In this document: piece after piece, positions 24,838 through 32,344 of the stretch
How the letters are laid out: each line of letters opens with the position of its first letter
Position numbering within the stretch: the stretch's first letter is position 1
NCBI GenBank assembly: GCA_902774215.1
Contig: CACYHU010000017.1
Coordinates: 1 to 60,235, forward strand
DNA: 60,235 bases
Direction: 5' to 3'
Origin: an uncultured Chloroflexota bacterium
Lineage (GTDB): Bacteria; Chloroflexota; Anaerolineae; Anaerolineales; Anaerolineaceae
Position numbers and translations under genes: made by a program
The notes under the pieces: model-generated
Seen by the model: only the letters and a program-made list of their open reading frames with translations
Databases searched by the model: none
Told to the model about the DNA's origin: nothing

Positions 24838-24869
24838 AAAAAAGGGAAGGCGCATCACCTTCCCTTTTC
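24838..24869 (-). terminator. Terminator after binding protein B
   Basis: AAAAGGGAAGG and CCTTCCCTTTT pair around a 7-nt loop, 18 nt past the stop of the 24887 gene. A T-run ends the arm on the minus strand. Confidence 0.8.
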
Positions 24870-24886
24870 GAGTAATTGATCAGCGA

Positions 24887-26227
24887 TTACCACGCATTGT
24901 CGTCAATGATCTGCTGGATCTTGGTTTCAAAATCATCGATCATTGCATAAACATCGGTTTCGGCAGGTTTCAGTGCGAACTGCTCGAATTTGTCAATACC
25001 ATAGGTGTACATCTCAGCCCAATATGGGGTGTTCGGACGGGCATGCAGGTAAGGAATGGAATCATAGGTCGCCTGGAATCCCGGGAAGTCTGCGATTATC
25101 TGACGGCCTTCTTCGCTGTTCAGAGCACTGTCAGTGATCATCATGGAACCGGTTTTTTCAGTGATCAGCAGAACGTTTTTCGGCTGAGCAAGATAAGCCA
25201 GATAGGCACCGGCAAAAAGTTTTTCGGTGTCGCTCTTATCCTCAGATATCATCCAGTTGGAACCGCCGCCGGTGATATGGATCCCACCTTCACCCGCAGG
25301 CTGTACCCAGGTGGAAAGGGTATGCCCGTTATCGACAGCAGTCTGGAAGCGTTTCGGCATGCTGTTGCAGGAACGCAGTTCCATACCAACTTCACCCATG
25401 GCAAGCGCAAGGGAAGCCGCATCATCATCATCTGCCGCGTCATAATACTGGGTAACATACCCCGCGAGCAGACCTTCCTGCAGACGGAGCGGGAATTTTG
25501 CACCAACGTAATCATAATCCTTACCGAAAGCCGGAGCGGAACCGTCATCGGTCAGGATCTGCCCGCCATCGGCATAGACCGCTGATTCCCAATGCCAGAG
25601 GTCCGTATCCCAGAAGACAGCAAAGCCCGGAATACCGGTCTTTTCATAGATATCCTTCGCGCACTGGAACATATCATCATTCGTCTTGATCATGTCACCG
25701 GACCACCCGGCTGCTGCAAGAACTTCATTATTGACGACCAGTACCGGCAGGGAACGGGCAGCCGGAGCACCGATCAGGCGGTCGCCGTCATGCAGTGAAT
25801 CGGATAAAAGACCATCCATATAATCATCGACAACATCAGAAGGCATCCAGACGTTCAGATCCGCGGCGATCGGAGCAAAACCCTTGACAGTCGATTCTTC
25901 CGTGAGCCAGATATGAGGGAGTTCATTAGCGACCGCTGCTGCCATAACCTTCGCATTGGTCTCGGAATAACCGCCCTGATAGATATATTCATAATTGACA
26001 TGCTCAAACATGTCGGATAATTCCTGGGCCATCTGACTGTACCATTTGCCACGGGATGTATCTTTTTCACCAACGCTGTCCTTACTCCAGATAAGGATAG
26101 TGATATCCTTGTCAAGAGAAGCGTCAAGCTCCAACAGGTCGACACCATCCGCCTTTGACTGGGCGAAAACCGCAGTTGCCGAAACGAGCAGCATCACTGC
26201 CAACAACAATAGCATAAGTTTTTTCAT
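24887..26227 (-). CDS. ABC solute-binding protein, family 1 (copy B)
   Basis: 446 residues from ATG 26227 (AGGAGGATC site). The signal peptide MKKLMLLLLAVMLLVSATAVFAQ has no Cys and thus no lipobox. The mature part parallels copy A segment by segment: ITILIWSKDSVGEKDTSRGKW, ELPHIWLTEESTVKGFAPIAAD, GDRLIGAPAARSLPVLVVNNEVLAAAGW, FGKDYDYVGAKF and the shared PNTPYWAEMY end. The two copies look like a tandem duplication followed by divergence. It has its own terminator downstream and no ABC genes of its own, so it may feed the same permease with a different ligand. Confidence 0.92.
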   Translation of the reverse strand: MKKLMLLLLAVMLLVSATAVFAQSKADGVDLLELDASLDKDITILIWSKDSVGEKDTSRGKWYSQMAQELSDMFEHVNYEYIYQGGYSETNAKVMAAAVANELPHIWLTEESTVKGFAPIAADLNVWMPSDVVDDYMDGLLSDSLHDGDRLIGAPAARSLPVLVVNNEVLAAAGWSGDMIKTNDDMFQCAKDIYEKTGIPGFAVFWDTDLWHWESAVYADGGQILTDDGSAPAFGKDYDYVGAKFPLRLQEGLLAGYVTQYYDAADDDDAASLALAMGEVGMELRSCNSMPKRFQTAVDNGHTLSTWVQPAGEGGIHITGGGSNWMISEDKSDTEKLFAGAYLAYLAQPKNVLLITEKTGSMMITDSALNSEEGRQIIADFPGFQATYDSIPYLHARPNTPYWAEMYTYGIDKFEQFALKPAETDVYAMIDDFETKIQQIIDDNAW

Positions 26228-26320
26228 TGGATCTCCTCCTGTTTCTATTACCACTTTTCGTGGTTGATTCACTATGCAGACGGGGACATTCAAATTTGGA
26301 ACAGTCCCGTTTACATTTTC

Positions 26321-26905
26321 CTATTTTTTCGGATGCCGTGAAAAATATTCATTCCACTCCGTCAATTCACCATTTCCGCGAACCACATATGCCTTTTCCG
26401 CAAGCTCGGCAACGAAATGATCCGACCAGGCATCACTGTAGAAATTTTCGATCGACCCTTCCGGATAAACCTGTAGAAATGCTTTGGCTTTCGGTTCTCC
26501 AACCGTAAAAGCTCCGTCGATTTCTCCGGTTTTTTTGTCCATCTTTGTCGCGACCATATGTTTGACGCCGATCCGCCGGATGATCGGTTCCATCAGGAAG
26601 CCCGGAGTTCCGGTAGCGATCACATCATCTTCCCGCTGCACCTGCCTGTACCAGGGCAGCATATGTTTTTCCATCCGATTCCAATAATCTTCAAGTACAG
26701 CGTCGATATCATCAATTTTACGCAGAAACTGATATTCATTCCGTCTGGTCTGCGTTTTAGAGCGCAGCTTACATTTCAGAAGAAGTTCATTCCACCAGTA
26801 TATGATCCAATAATGACGGAACCCTTTTTTCCGAAACATATAATTGAAAAAACGATCTTCAGCATCTCCATCAAAAATTGTTTTATCAAAATCATATACA
26901 TTCAT
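26321..26905 (-). CDS. HAD-superfamily phosphatase (HAD-IB-like)
   Basis: 194 residues. Motif I is MNVYDFDKTIFDGDAE (DxDKT, nucleophile Asp5 and Asp7), motif II is near VIATGTPGF, a lysine follows in VATKMDKKTGE, and motif IV is ENFYSDAWSDHF. The architecture matches small PSP/HAD-IB phosphatases acting on phosphorylated metabolites. No clear ribosome binding site precedes ATG 26905. It lies upstream of the second binding-protein gene on the same strand and divergent from the DeoR regulator, which may control it. Confidence 0.8.
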   Translation of the reverse strand: MNVYDFDKTIFDGDAEDRFFNYMFRKKGFRHYWIIYWWNELLLKCKLRSKTQTRRNEYQFLRKIDDIDAVLEDYWNRMEKHMLPWYRQVQREDDVIATGTPGFLMEPIIRRIGVKHMVATKMDKKTGEIDGAFTVGEPKAKAFLQVYPEGSIENFYSDAWSDHFVAELAEKAYVVRGNGELTEWNEYFSRHPKK

Positions 26906-27054
26906 ATTGGCAAAAGCGTTTTTTCTCTTTTTGACTGATTCACTGCCAAAACAACCGGCACCGGATAATTCAGATACTTATTCAGCCTTCAATTATCAAT
27001 CCTATCCGGCTTTACCCTCATTGTCAAATCACACTCTTTCCTAAAACTGCAAAT

Positions 27055-27103
27055 CGGTCAAAATTTGAAAACATCTTATCAAACCTTTAATTTTTTTTGA
27101 CCG
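27055..27103. promoter_or_regulatory. Inverted repeat, candidate DeoR operator
   Basis: CGGTCAAAA (27055-27063) and TTTTGACCG (27095-27103) are perfect inverted 9-mers 40 bp apart, in the divergent region between the HAD gene and the DeoR gene. A TATACT box lies at 27123-27128. The layout would fit autoregulation of the DeoR gene and control of the HAD gene. Confidence 0.5.
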
Positions 27104-27137
27104 GTTGAGCAATTTTTTCAGTTATACTTTATTAATT

Positions 27138-27908
27138 ATGAAAAGCGACCGTCTGATTAGACTGAAACAACGTTTTATCGAACAAAAACAGCTGAGCTGT
27201 ACCGAGATTTGTGAAGCTTTCGGTGTTTCCATTGAAACAGTCCGGCGGGACTTGGCTGCCCTGGAAAAAGACGGCACGATCCGCAGGATCTACGGCGGTG
27301 CTGTTTTGATCGACAACACAAGTGTTCCGAACCCGATCCTGCCCTATGCCACACGGACCATCTATCACTATCGTGAAAAAGAGAATATCGCCCGGGAGAT
27401 CGTCCGGCATCTCGAAGATCACACAACAATCGCGCTGGATTCCGGAACAACGATGCTCTCGGTTGCAAAAATGCTGCATCTCCGTAAAAACCTGAATATC
27501 ATCACAAATGATGTACATATCGCTTCGGAACTGAGCAGCCATACCGATCATAAGATTTACCTGGTCGGCGGATTATTGAGAAAAGACGACCTGATCACAG
27601 GCGGTTTTATGTCACAGGAATTTATGGAGAATTTTTCCCATATTGATACCGCTGTGATGACAGCGGACGGATTTATTGACGGTATGGCGGATTTCAATGT
27701 TGATATGGGCTCGCTGAAAAAAGCGATGATCCGCAAAGCCGCCAGGGTATTCGCAGCCGTGGATCATACGAAATTTTCGACACGGGCATTGAATAAAGTC
27801 TGCGGAATAAATGATCTTGATCTGGTAGTCACCGGAAAAGAAGCTCCCCCGGATTCGATCAACGCTCTTCGCTCCGCCGGTGTGGAAGTTATTCTGGTAG
27901 ATGATTAA
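27138..27908 (+). CDS. DeoR/GlpR-family transcriptional regulator
   Basis: 256 residues from ATG 27138. The N-terminal DeoR winged helix reads SDRLIRLKQRFIEQKQLSCTEICEAFGVSIETVRRDLAALEKDGTIRRIYGGAVL. The C-terminal DeoRC sensor has IALDSGTTMLSVA, NIITNDVHIASEL, VGGLLRKDDLITG, FSHIDTAVMTADGF and AVDHTKF. Members sense phosphorylated sugars or glycerol-3-phosphate and usually repress. There is no ribosome binding site in the few bases before the ATG; a TATACT box ends 9 nt upstream, so the mRNA may have almost no leader. Its place beside a Ugp-like ABC cluster fits phosphorylated-substrate control. Confidence 0.9.
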   Translation: MKSDRLIRLKQRFIEQKQLSCTEICEAFGVSIETVRRDLAALEKDGTIRRIYGGAVLIDNTSVPNPILPYATRTIYHYREKENIAREIVRHLEDHTTIALDSGTTMLSVAKMLHLRKNLNIITNDVHIASELSSHTDHKIYLVGGLLRKDDLITGGFMSQEFMENFSHIDTAVMTADGFIDGMADFNVDMGSLKKAMIRKAARVFAAVDHTKFSTRALNKVCGINDLDLVVTGKEAPPDSINALRSAGVEVILVDD

Positions 27909-27909
27909 A

Positions 27910-27950
27910 AAAACAGGTGCACCGGATACTGATGCACCTGTGGCTTTATT
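27910..27950. terminator. Bidirectional terminator between DeoR gene and opp operon
   Basis: ACAGGTGCA (27913-27921) and TGCACCTGT (27933-27941) pair, with A-rich sequence on one side and TTTATTT on the other. It ends the two convergent transcripts. Confidence 0.8.
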
Positions 27951-27960
27951 TAACCAAAAA

Positions 27961-28962
27961 TTATTCTGAATAACTGAATCCCCGCAGGTGCAGCTCTTCC
28001 GCGCGATGACAGGCGACCAGCCGCCCTTCAAGATGCTGTAGCGGCGGTACCTCTTCCGCACACTTCTGCTGACAATAGCTGCAGCGTTCATGGAAATAAC
28101 AGCCGGAAGGCGGATTCGCCGGATTCGGGATTTCCCCCTTCAGTTGGATCCGTTCGATCTCGATTTTAGGATCAGCGACCGGCACTGCGGAAAGCAGCGC
28201 TTCTGTATAAGGATGCCGCGGTCTTGCAAACAATTCCTCGGTTCTCCCAAATTCCACCATTCGTCCCAGATACATAACCCCGACTTCGTCAGAAATATGC
28301 TCGACTACGGAAAGGTCATGGCTGATGAAGATATAGGTCAGATGCATTTCCCGCTGAAGATCCTTGAGCAGATTTATGACCTGCGCCTGAACGGAAACAT
28401 CCAGTGCGGAAACCGCTTCATCGCAGATGACGATCTTCGGATCCACAACAAGCGCGCGGGCAATGCCGATGCGCTGACGCTGACCGCCGGAAAAGGCATG
28501 CGGATAACGCTTCAGATAGGTTGTGTTCAGCCCCACCCGGTTGGCAATATCCATGACCTTCGCGTTCATTTCCTTATCGCTCATGATCCCTTTGTAATTC
28601 GCACGCAGAGGTTCCTTGATGATATCGAGAACGGTCATGCGGGGGTCCAATGAAGAATAGGGATCCTGAAAAACCATCTGGATCTCCTTACGTATTTTCT
28701 TCATCTGATCCTTCTCGACCGTCAGGAAATCCACCTCATCTCCATCCATGGTACGGTACCAGACTTCACCGGAAGTCGCCTGATAAGCCCGGGCGATACA
28801 GCGGCCAAGCGTCGTCTTCCCGCAGCCGCTCTCACCGACAATACCGATCGTCTCACCCGGATGGATATTGAAGGAAACATCTGTCACAGCTTTGACAACG
28901 ATCTTTTTAGACGTGAAAGTTTTGTGAAGGTTCCTGACTTCCAGAATGTTTTCCTTATCCAC
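27961..28962 (-). CDS. Opp-type ABC transporter ATPase (OppF-like)
   Basis: 333 residues from GTG 28962, chosen because AGGAGGTAAAC sits ideally before it; an in-frame ATG at 28983 lacks a site. Walker A is VGESGCGKTTLGR, the signature is AFSGGQRQRIGIARAL, Walker B is KIVICDEAVSALDVS and the H-loop is FISHDLSVV. The C-terminal oligo_HPY part ends with a Cys cluster (CYFHERCSYCQQKCAEE) that binds an iron-sulfur centre in some relatives. It overlaps the OppD gene by 8 nt. With OppD it powers the import system. Confidence 0.93.
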   Translation of the reverse strand: MDKENILEVRNLHKTFTSKKIVVKAVTDVSFNIHPGETIGIVGESGCGKTTLGRCIARAYQATSGEVWYRTMDGDEVDFLTVEKDQMKKIRKEIQMVFQDPYSSLDPRMTVLDIIKEPLRANYKGIMSDKEMNAKVMDIANRVGLNTTYLKRYPHAFSGGQRQRIGIARALVVDPKIVICDEAVSALDVSVQAQVINLLKDLQREMHLTYIFISHDLSVVEHISDEVGVMYLGRMVEFGRTEELFARPRHPYTEALLSAVPVADPKIEIERIQLKGEIPNPANPPSGCYFHERCSYCQQKCAEEVPPLQHLEGRLVACHRAEELHLRGFSYSE

Positions 28963-30028
28963 GTTTACCTCCTGTCCGGCCATCTTCTCTGCGTATCATT
29001 TCCTCAGCTGCTGCCCGCTGCGCCTGACAGGCGGGATGAGGGCAGGCAAAACAGGCGACACAATGCTCCGGAGCTACCTCCACCAGATCCGGTTCCTCCC
29101 GGTCACAAAGCCCTTCGATGCGGGCATCGCAGCGCTCATAAAAACCGCAGGCACGGGGCAGGTTCATCGCCAGCGGAACCGTTCCTTCGATGGAAAAGAG
29201 CCGTTCCGTCTTTTTCTGACCGATCTTATGGACGGATCCCATCAGCCCCCTCGTATATGGATGTTCCGGATCCTCATAAATCTTTTCCGTCGTTCCCGAC
29301 TCCACGATTTTCCCCAGATACATCACATTCACCCGGTCGCACATCTTCGCCACCACACCAAGGTCATGGGTAATGAAGAGAATGCCCATGTTAAAATCCT
29401 TCTGCATCTCTTTCATCAGCTCCAGGATCTGTGCCTGTATGGTGACGTCCAAAGCGGTCGTCGGCTCATCTGCGATCAGGATCTTCGGGTTGCAAACCAG
29501 TGCCATGGAAATCATCGCACGCTGCAGCATCCCGCCGGAAAACTCATGCGGATATTGATTGTAACGTTTTTCCGCATTGGCAATACCGACCTTTTTCATC
29601 ACATCAAGGCTGATCTCTTTTGCTTTCTGCTTATCCTTCGTGATATGCAGCAGGGTGGCTTCGGTGATCTGGTTGCCGATCGTATAAAGCGGAGAAAAAG
29701 CCACCATCGGCTCCTGGAAGATCATCGCGATATCCTTCCCGCGGATAGCACGGATATCCTTCCCGCGCGGATCCAGCATCAGCAGATCGATTTCACCTTT
29801 TTCGTCGCTGTTGTAAAGGATCTTTCCCGATGCCCTGCACTTTTTGTCATTGATCGCAAGGATCGCGCGGCAGGTCAGGGATTTTCCGCAGCCGGATTCT
29901 CCCACCAAACCTACGGTTTCCCCCTTCTTCATATCAAAATTGACTCCGCGGACAGGGGTCAGAAGTCCCTCATGCATGGATATACTGATATTCAGATCCT
30001 TTATTTCTAAAATGCTGTTTTCATCCAT
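28955..30028 (-). CDS. Opp-type ABC transporter ATPase (OppD-like)
   Basis: 357 residues. Walker A is VGESGCGKSLTCR, the signature is EFSGGMLQRAMISMAL, Walker B is KILIADEPTTALDVT and the H-loop is FITHDLGVVAKM. The C-terminus has the oligo_HPY extension with Cys residues (CGFYERCDARIEGLCDREEP...HCVACFACPHPAC). The AAGGGGCAAGATC site precedes ATG 30028, 14 nt after oppC. It is the second nucleotide-binding subunit of the complex. Confidence 0.93.
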   Translation of the reverse strand: MDENSILEIKDLNISISMHEGLLTPVRGVNFDMKKGETVGLVGESGCGKSLTCRAILAINDKKCRASGKILYNSDEKGEIDLLMLDPRGKDIRAIRGKDIAMIFQEPMVAFSPLYTIGNQITEATLLHITKDKQKAKEISLDVMKKVGIANAEKRYNQYPHEFSGGMLQRAMISMALVCNPKILIADEPTTALDVTIQAQILELMKEMQKDFNMGILFITHDLGVVAKMCDRVNVMYLGKIVESGTTEKIYEDPEHPYTRGLMGSVHKIGQKKTERLFSIEGTVPLAMNLPRACGFYERCDARIEGLCDREEPDLVEVAPEHCVACFACPHPACQAQRAAAEEMIRREDGRTGGKRG

Positions 30029-30042
30029 GATCTTGCCCCTTT

Positions 30043-31161
30043 TTATTTATACGGATCAGCCGCATCGCGCAGCCCGTCGCCGAAAAAGTTGAATGCCAAA
30101 ACCGTGACAGTCACAAAGATGATGGGGATCAGCTTGTTCGGATGTGAAACAATGTTGGTGACCGAGCTGGTCTCCTGCAGCATGACGCCCCAGGAGGTCG
30201 CTGGCGGTTTGATGCCGAGACCAAGATATGACATGGAGGTCTCACCGATAATTGAAGAAGGAATGCTTCTCGTCACGGAAACGATCAGGTAACTCAGGAA
30301 GCCGGGAACCATATGCGTCCAGATGATGTTCCAGGTGGAAACACCGGAAAGCTGAGCTGCCATAATAAAGTCCTCATTTTTCAGTGAAAGGAACTTTCCG
30401 CGCACCGTCCGTGCCATACCGGTCCAGTTAATGAAGGAGAGGATGATCGTCATATAAAAATAGATCTGAATGGTGGAAATTCCCGCAGGAATAGCAGCGG
30501 AAAGAGCCAGCCACAGCGGGATCTGCGGAACCGCGCTGATCACCTCGATCAATCGCTGTATGATAAAGTCGACCCTGCCGCCGAAATAACCGGAAACCGC
30601 CCCGAGCAATACACCGAGAAACAGGCTGATGGCAGCCGCTACAAACGGGATCGTCAGTGAGATCTGGGATCCCAGGAATATCCGGGAGAAAATATCCCTT
30701 CCCAGACTGTCCCCGCCAAAAAGGTATATCCGGGCACCCTTTCCGCCGCTGCTGCCCTCACCGACACCGAAAAGGTGCAGGTCACAGGGAATAAACCCTA
30801 ATACTTTATAGGGCTCTCCATGGGTGAAAAAATGAACGGGGTAATATTCGCTCGTGTCTTCGGAAATCGTGACCCGCAGCGTCTTTTTATCCGAGATCTT
30901 GGAAAGCTTGTAAACAAAAGGGCCGACCTTTTCTCCTTCATGATATAAATGGATCTTTGTCGGACTGCTGTCTTTATAGATCGAATCAAATTCAATGGTT
31001 CCGTAAGGCGCAATGAAGTTGCCGAAAAGCGCAAAGAAATACAGGATGCCAAGGATCACCATAGAAATGCGGGCCAGCTTATGCTGCTTCAGCTTCCGCC
31101 CCATCAGCTGCCATTGAGAGGCAACATAATAAGCTTCTTTGGATTGATTGTTTTTTGCCAT
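30043..31161 (-). CDS. Opp-type ABC permease (OppC-like) with enlarged outer loop
   Basis: 372 residues, about 70 more than classic OppC. After the first membrane helix (ARISMVILGILYFFALFGNFIAP) there is a ~110-residue polar extracytoplasmic region (FDSIYKDSSPTKIHLYH...KGARIYLFGGDSLGRD). Five more helices follow, with the EAA-type loop AAQLSGVSTWNIIWTHMVPG. The long loop is known in permeases that work with large binding proteins for oligosaccharides. AGGAGGCAGCAGATA precedes ATG 31161, whose first base is shared with the oppB stop. Confidence 0.9.
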   Translation of the reverse strand: MAKNNQSKEAYYVASQWQLMGRKLKQHKLARISMVILGILYFFALFGNFIAPYGTIEFDSIYKDSSPTKIHLYHEGEKVGPFVYKLSKISDKKTLRVTISEDTSEYYPVHFFTHGEPYKVLGFIPCDLHLFGVGEGSSGGKGARIYLFGGDSLGRDIFSRIFLGSQISLTIPFVAAAISLFLGVLLGAVSGYFGGRVDFIIQRLIEVISAVPQIPLWLALSAAIPAGISTIQIYFYMTIILSFINWTGMARTVRGKFLSLKNEDFIMAAQLSGVSTWNIIWTHMVPGFLSYLIVSVTRSIPSSIIGETSMSYLGLGIKPPATSWGVMLQETSSVTNIVSHPNKLIPIIFVTVTVLAFNFFGDGLRDAADPYK

Positions 31162-32267
31162 TATCTGCTGCCTCCTGAAAAACGTATGCGCGGATCAAGG
31201 AACGCAAGCCCGATATCCGCAAGCAGAATGCCTACCTCTACCAGGAACGCCTGAACCATGACGATCGCGCCGGCCAGATACATATCCTGCGAAAGCAGCG
31301 CCTCGTAAAGGACCGGTCCCAGGATCATGATGTTCAGAACCATCGCGGAAACAGTCGAACCGGAAAACAGGTGGGACAGGGATGTTCCCAGACTGGTAAC
31401 CGTGGGATTGATCGCCGCCCGGAAGCAGTATTTCCAGATGATCTTCGATTCCGATACACCTTTTGCCCGGGCTGTCAGCGTATAAGGCTGGCTGATCTCA
31501 TCCAGCATCTGAGCCCGGATCGAACGGATCGTTCCGCAGGTACCGCCCAGCCCGAGGACAATGAACGGGATGATCAGCCGCTTCAGGAATTCTCCGAGGT
31601 TATTCCAGTGGATACCATTTTCCAGCATTTCCTTCGAAAACAGGCCAACCATCGGATTCCCGGTCCATTTGTATGCCAGAACCATACAAATGATAGCCAG
31701 GATGAAACCCGGCACTGCCGCTCCGATGAAACCGATAAAGGATAACAGATAATCTCCCAATGAATACTGGTGTGTGGCAGAATAAACTGCCAGCGGGATC
31801 GAAACAAGATACTGAAATATCATGACGGAAAGGGTCAGCCCGACCGTCAGAGGAAGATATTCTTTGATCACCGTCCAGACAGGTTTGCCCTCGGAAAAGG
31901 AATATTTCCAGTTATGGTGGGAATGGTAAAGACGGTACCAGGATGTGTTGGAAGGCGTCCAGATGATTCCTTTGATCCAGCTCCAATATTGAAGCAAAAA
32001 CGGTTTGTCAAGATCAAAATCTTCCCTCAGCTGCGCAATGACTTCGGGAGGCATCTGTTCACCCTGCCCCTGCAGCTTGGCAATATAGGCAGACACATAA
32101 TCTCCCGGCGGCAGCTGGATCACAATAAAAATAACAAAGGAGATAAGCAGCAGGCTGGGAAAGATCGCCAGGATCCGCTTGATGATATAAGATACCAGAT
32201 CGCTGCGGAAAAAACTTTTTACATCTTCCCAAAAGCCGGTCGTCTCTTTTGTCTTCTCTCCGTTCAT
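31161..32267 (-). CDS. Opp-type ABC permease (OppB-like)
   Basis: 368 residues from ATG 32267, which is placed 7 nt after AAAGGA. Features are the first helix (IIKRILAIFPSLLLISFVIFIVIQLPPGDYV), the periplasmic part with MPPEVIAQLREDFDLDKPFLLQYWSWI, five further helices and the EAA-type loop AKGVSESKIIWKYCFRAAINPT. It is the partner of OppC. It comes first after the binding-protein gene, separated by an intercistronic hairpin. Confidence 0.92.
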   Translation of the reverse strand: MNGEKTKETTGFWEDVKSFFRSDLVSYIIKRILAIFPSLLLISFVIFIVIQLPPGDYVSAYIAKLQGQGEQMPPEVIAQLREDFDLDKPFLLQYWSWIKGIIWTPSNTSWYRLYHSHHNWKYSFSEGKPVWTVIKEYLPLTVGLTLSVMIFQYLVSIPLAVYSATHQYSLGDYLLSFIGFIGAAVPGFILAIICMVLAYKWTGNPMVGLFSKEMLENGIHWNNLGEFLKRLIIPFIVLGLGGTCGTIRSIRAQMLDEISQPYTLTARAKGVSESKIIWKYCFRAAINPTVTSLGTSLSHLFSGSTVSAMVLNIMILGPVLYEALLSQDMYLAGAIVMVQAFLVEVGILLADIGLAFLDPRIRFSGGSR

Positions 32268-32286
32268 AAGCATTTCCTTTAAAGAA

Positions 32287-32314
32287 GGATGGGAATGGAA
32301 TGCCATCCCCATCC
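32287..32314 (-). terminator. Intercistronic hairpin between opp binding protein and oppB
   Basis: GGATGGG and CCCATCC pair, with an inner ATGG/CCAT, and TTCTTT follows on the minus strand. Like the hairpin at 23247, it would favour the binding protein over the membrane genes by partial termination or 3'-end protection. Confidence 0.6.
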
Positions 32315-32344
32315 TTGTACTTGTATCAGTAATTCATCCGCGTT

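Noticed and set aside
27097..27128. TTGACC and TATACT as a deoR promoter
   Set aside because: The spacing of 20 nt is too long for a confident sigma-A promoter; only the -10 box is mentioned.
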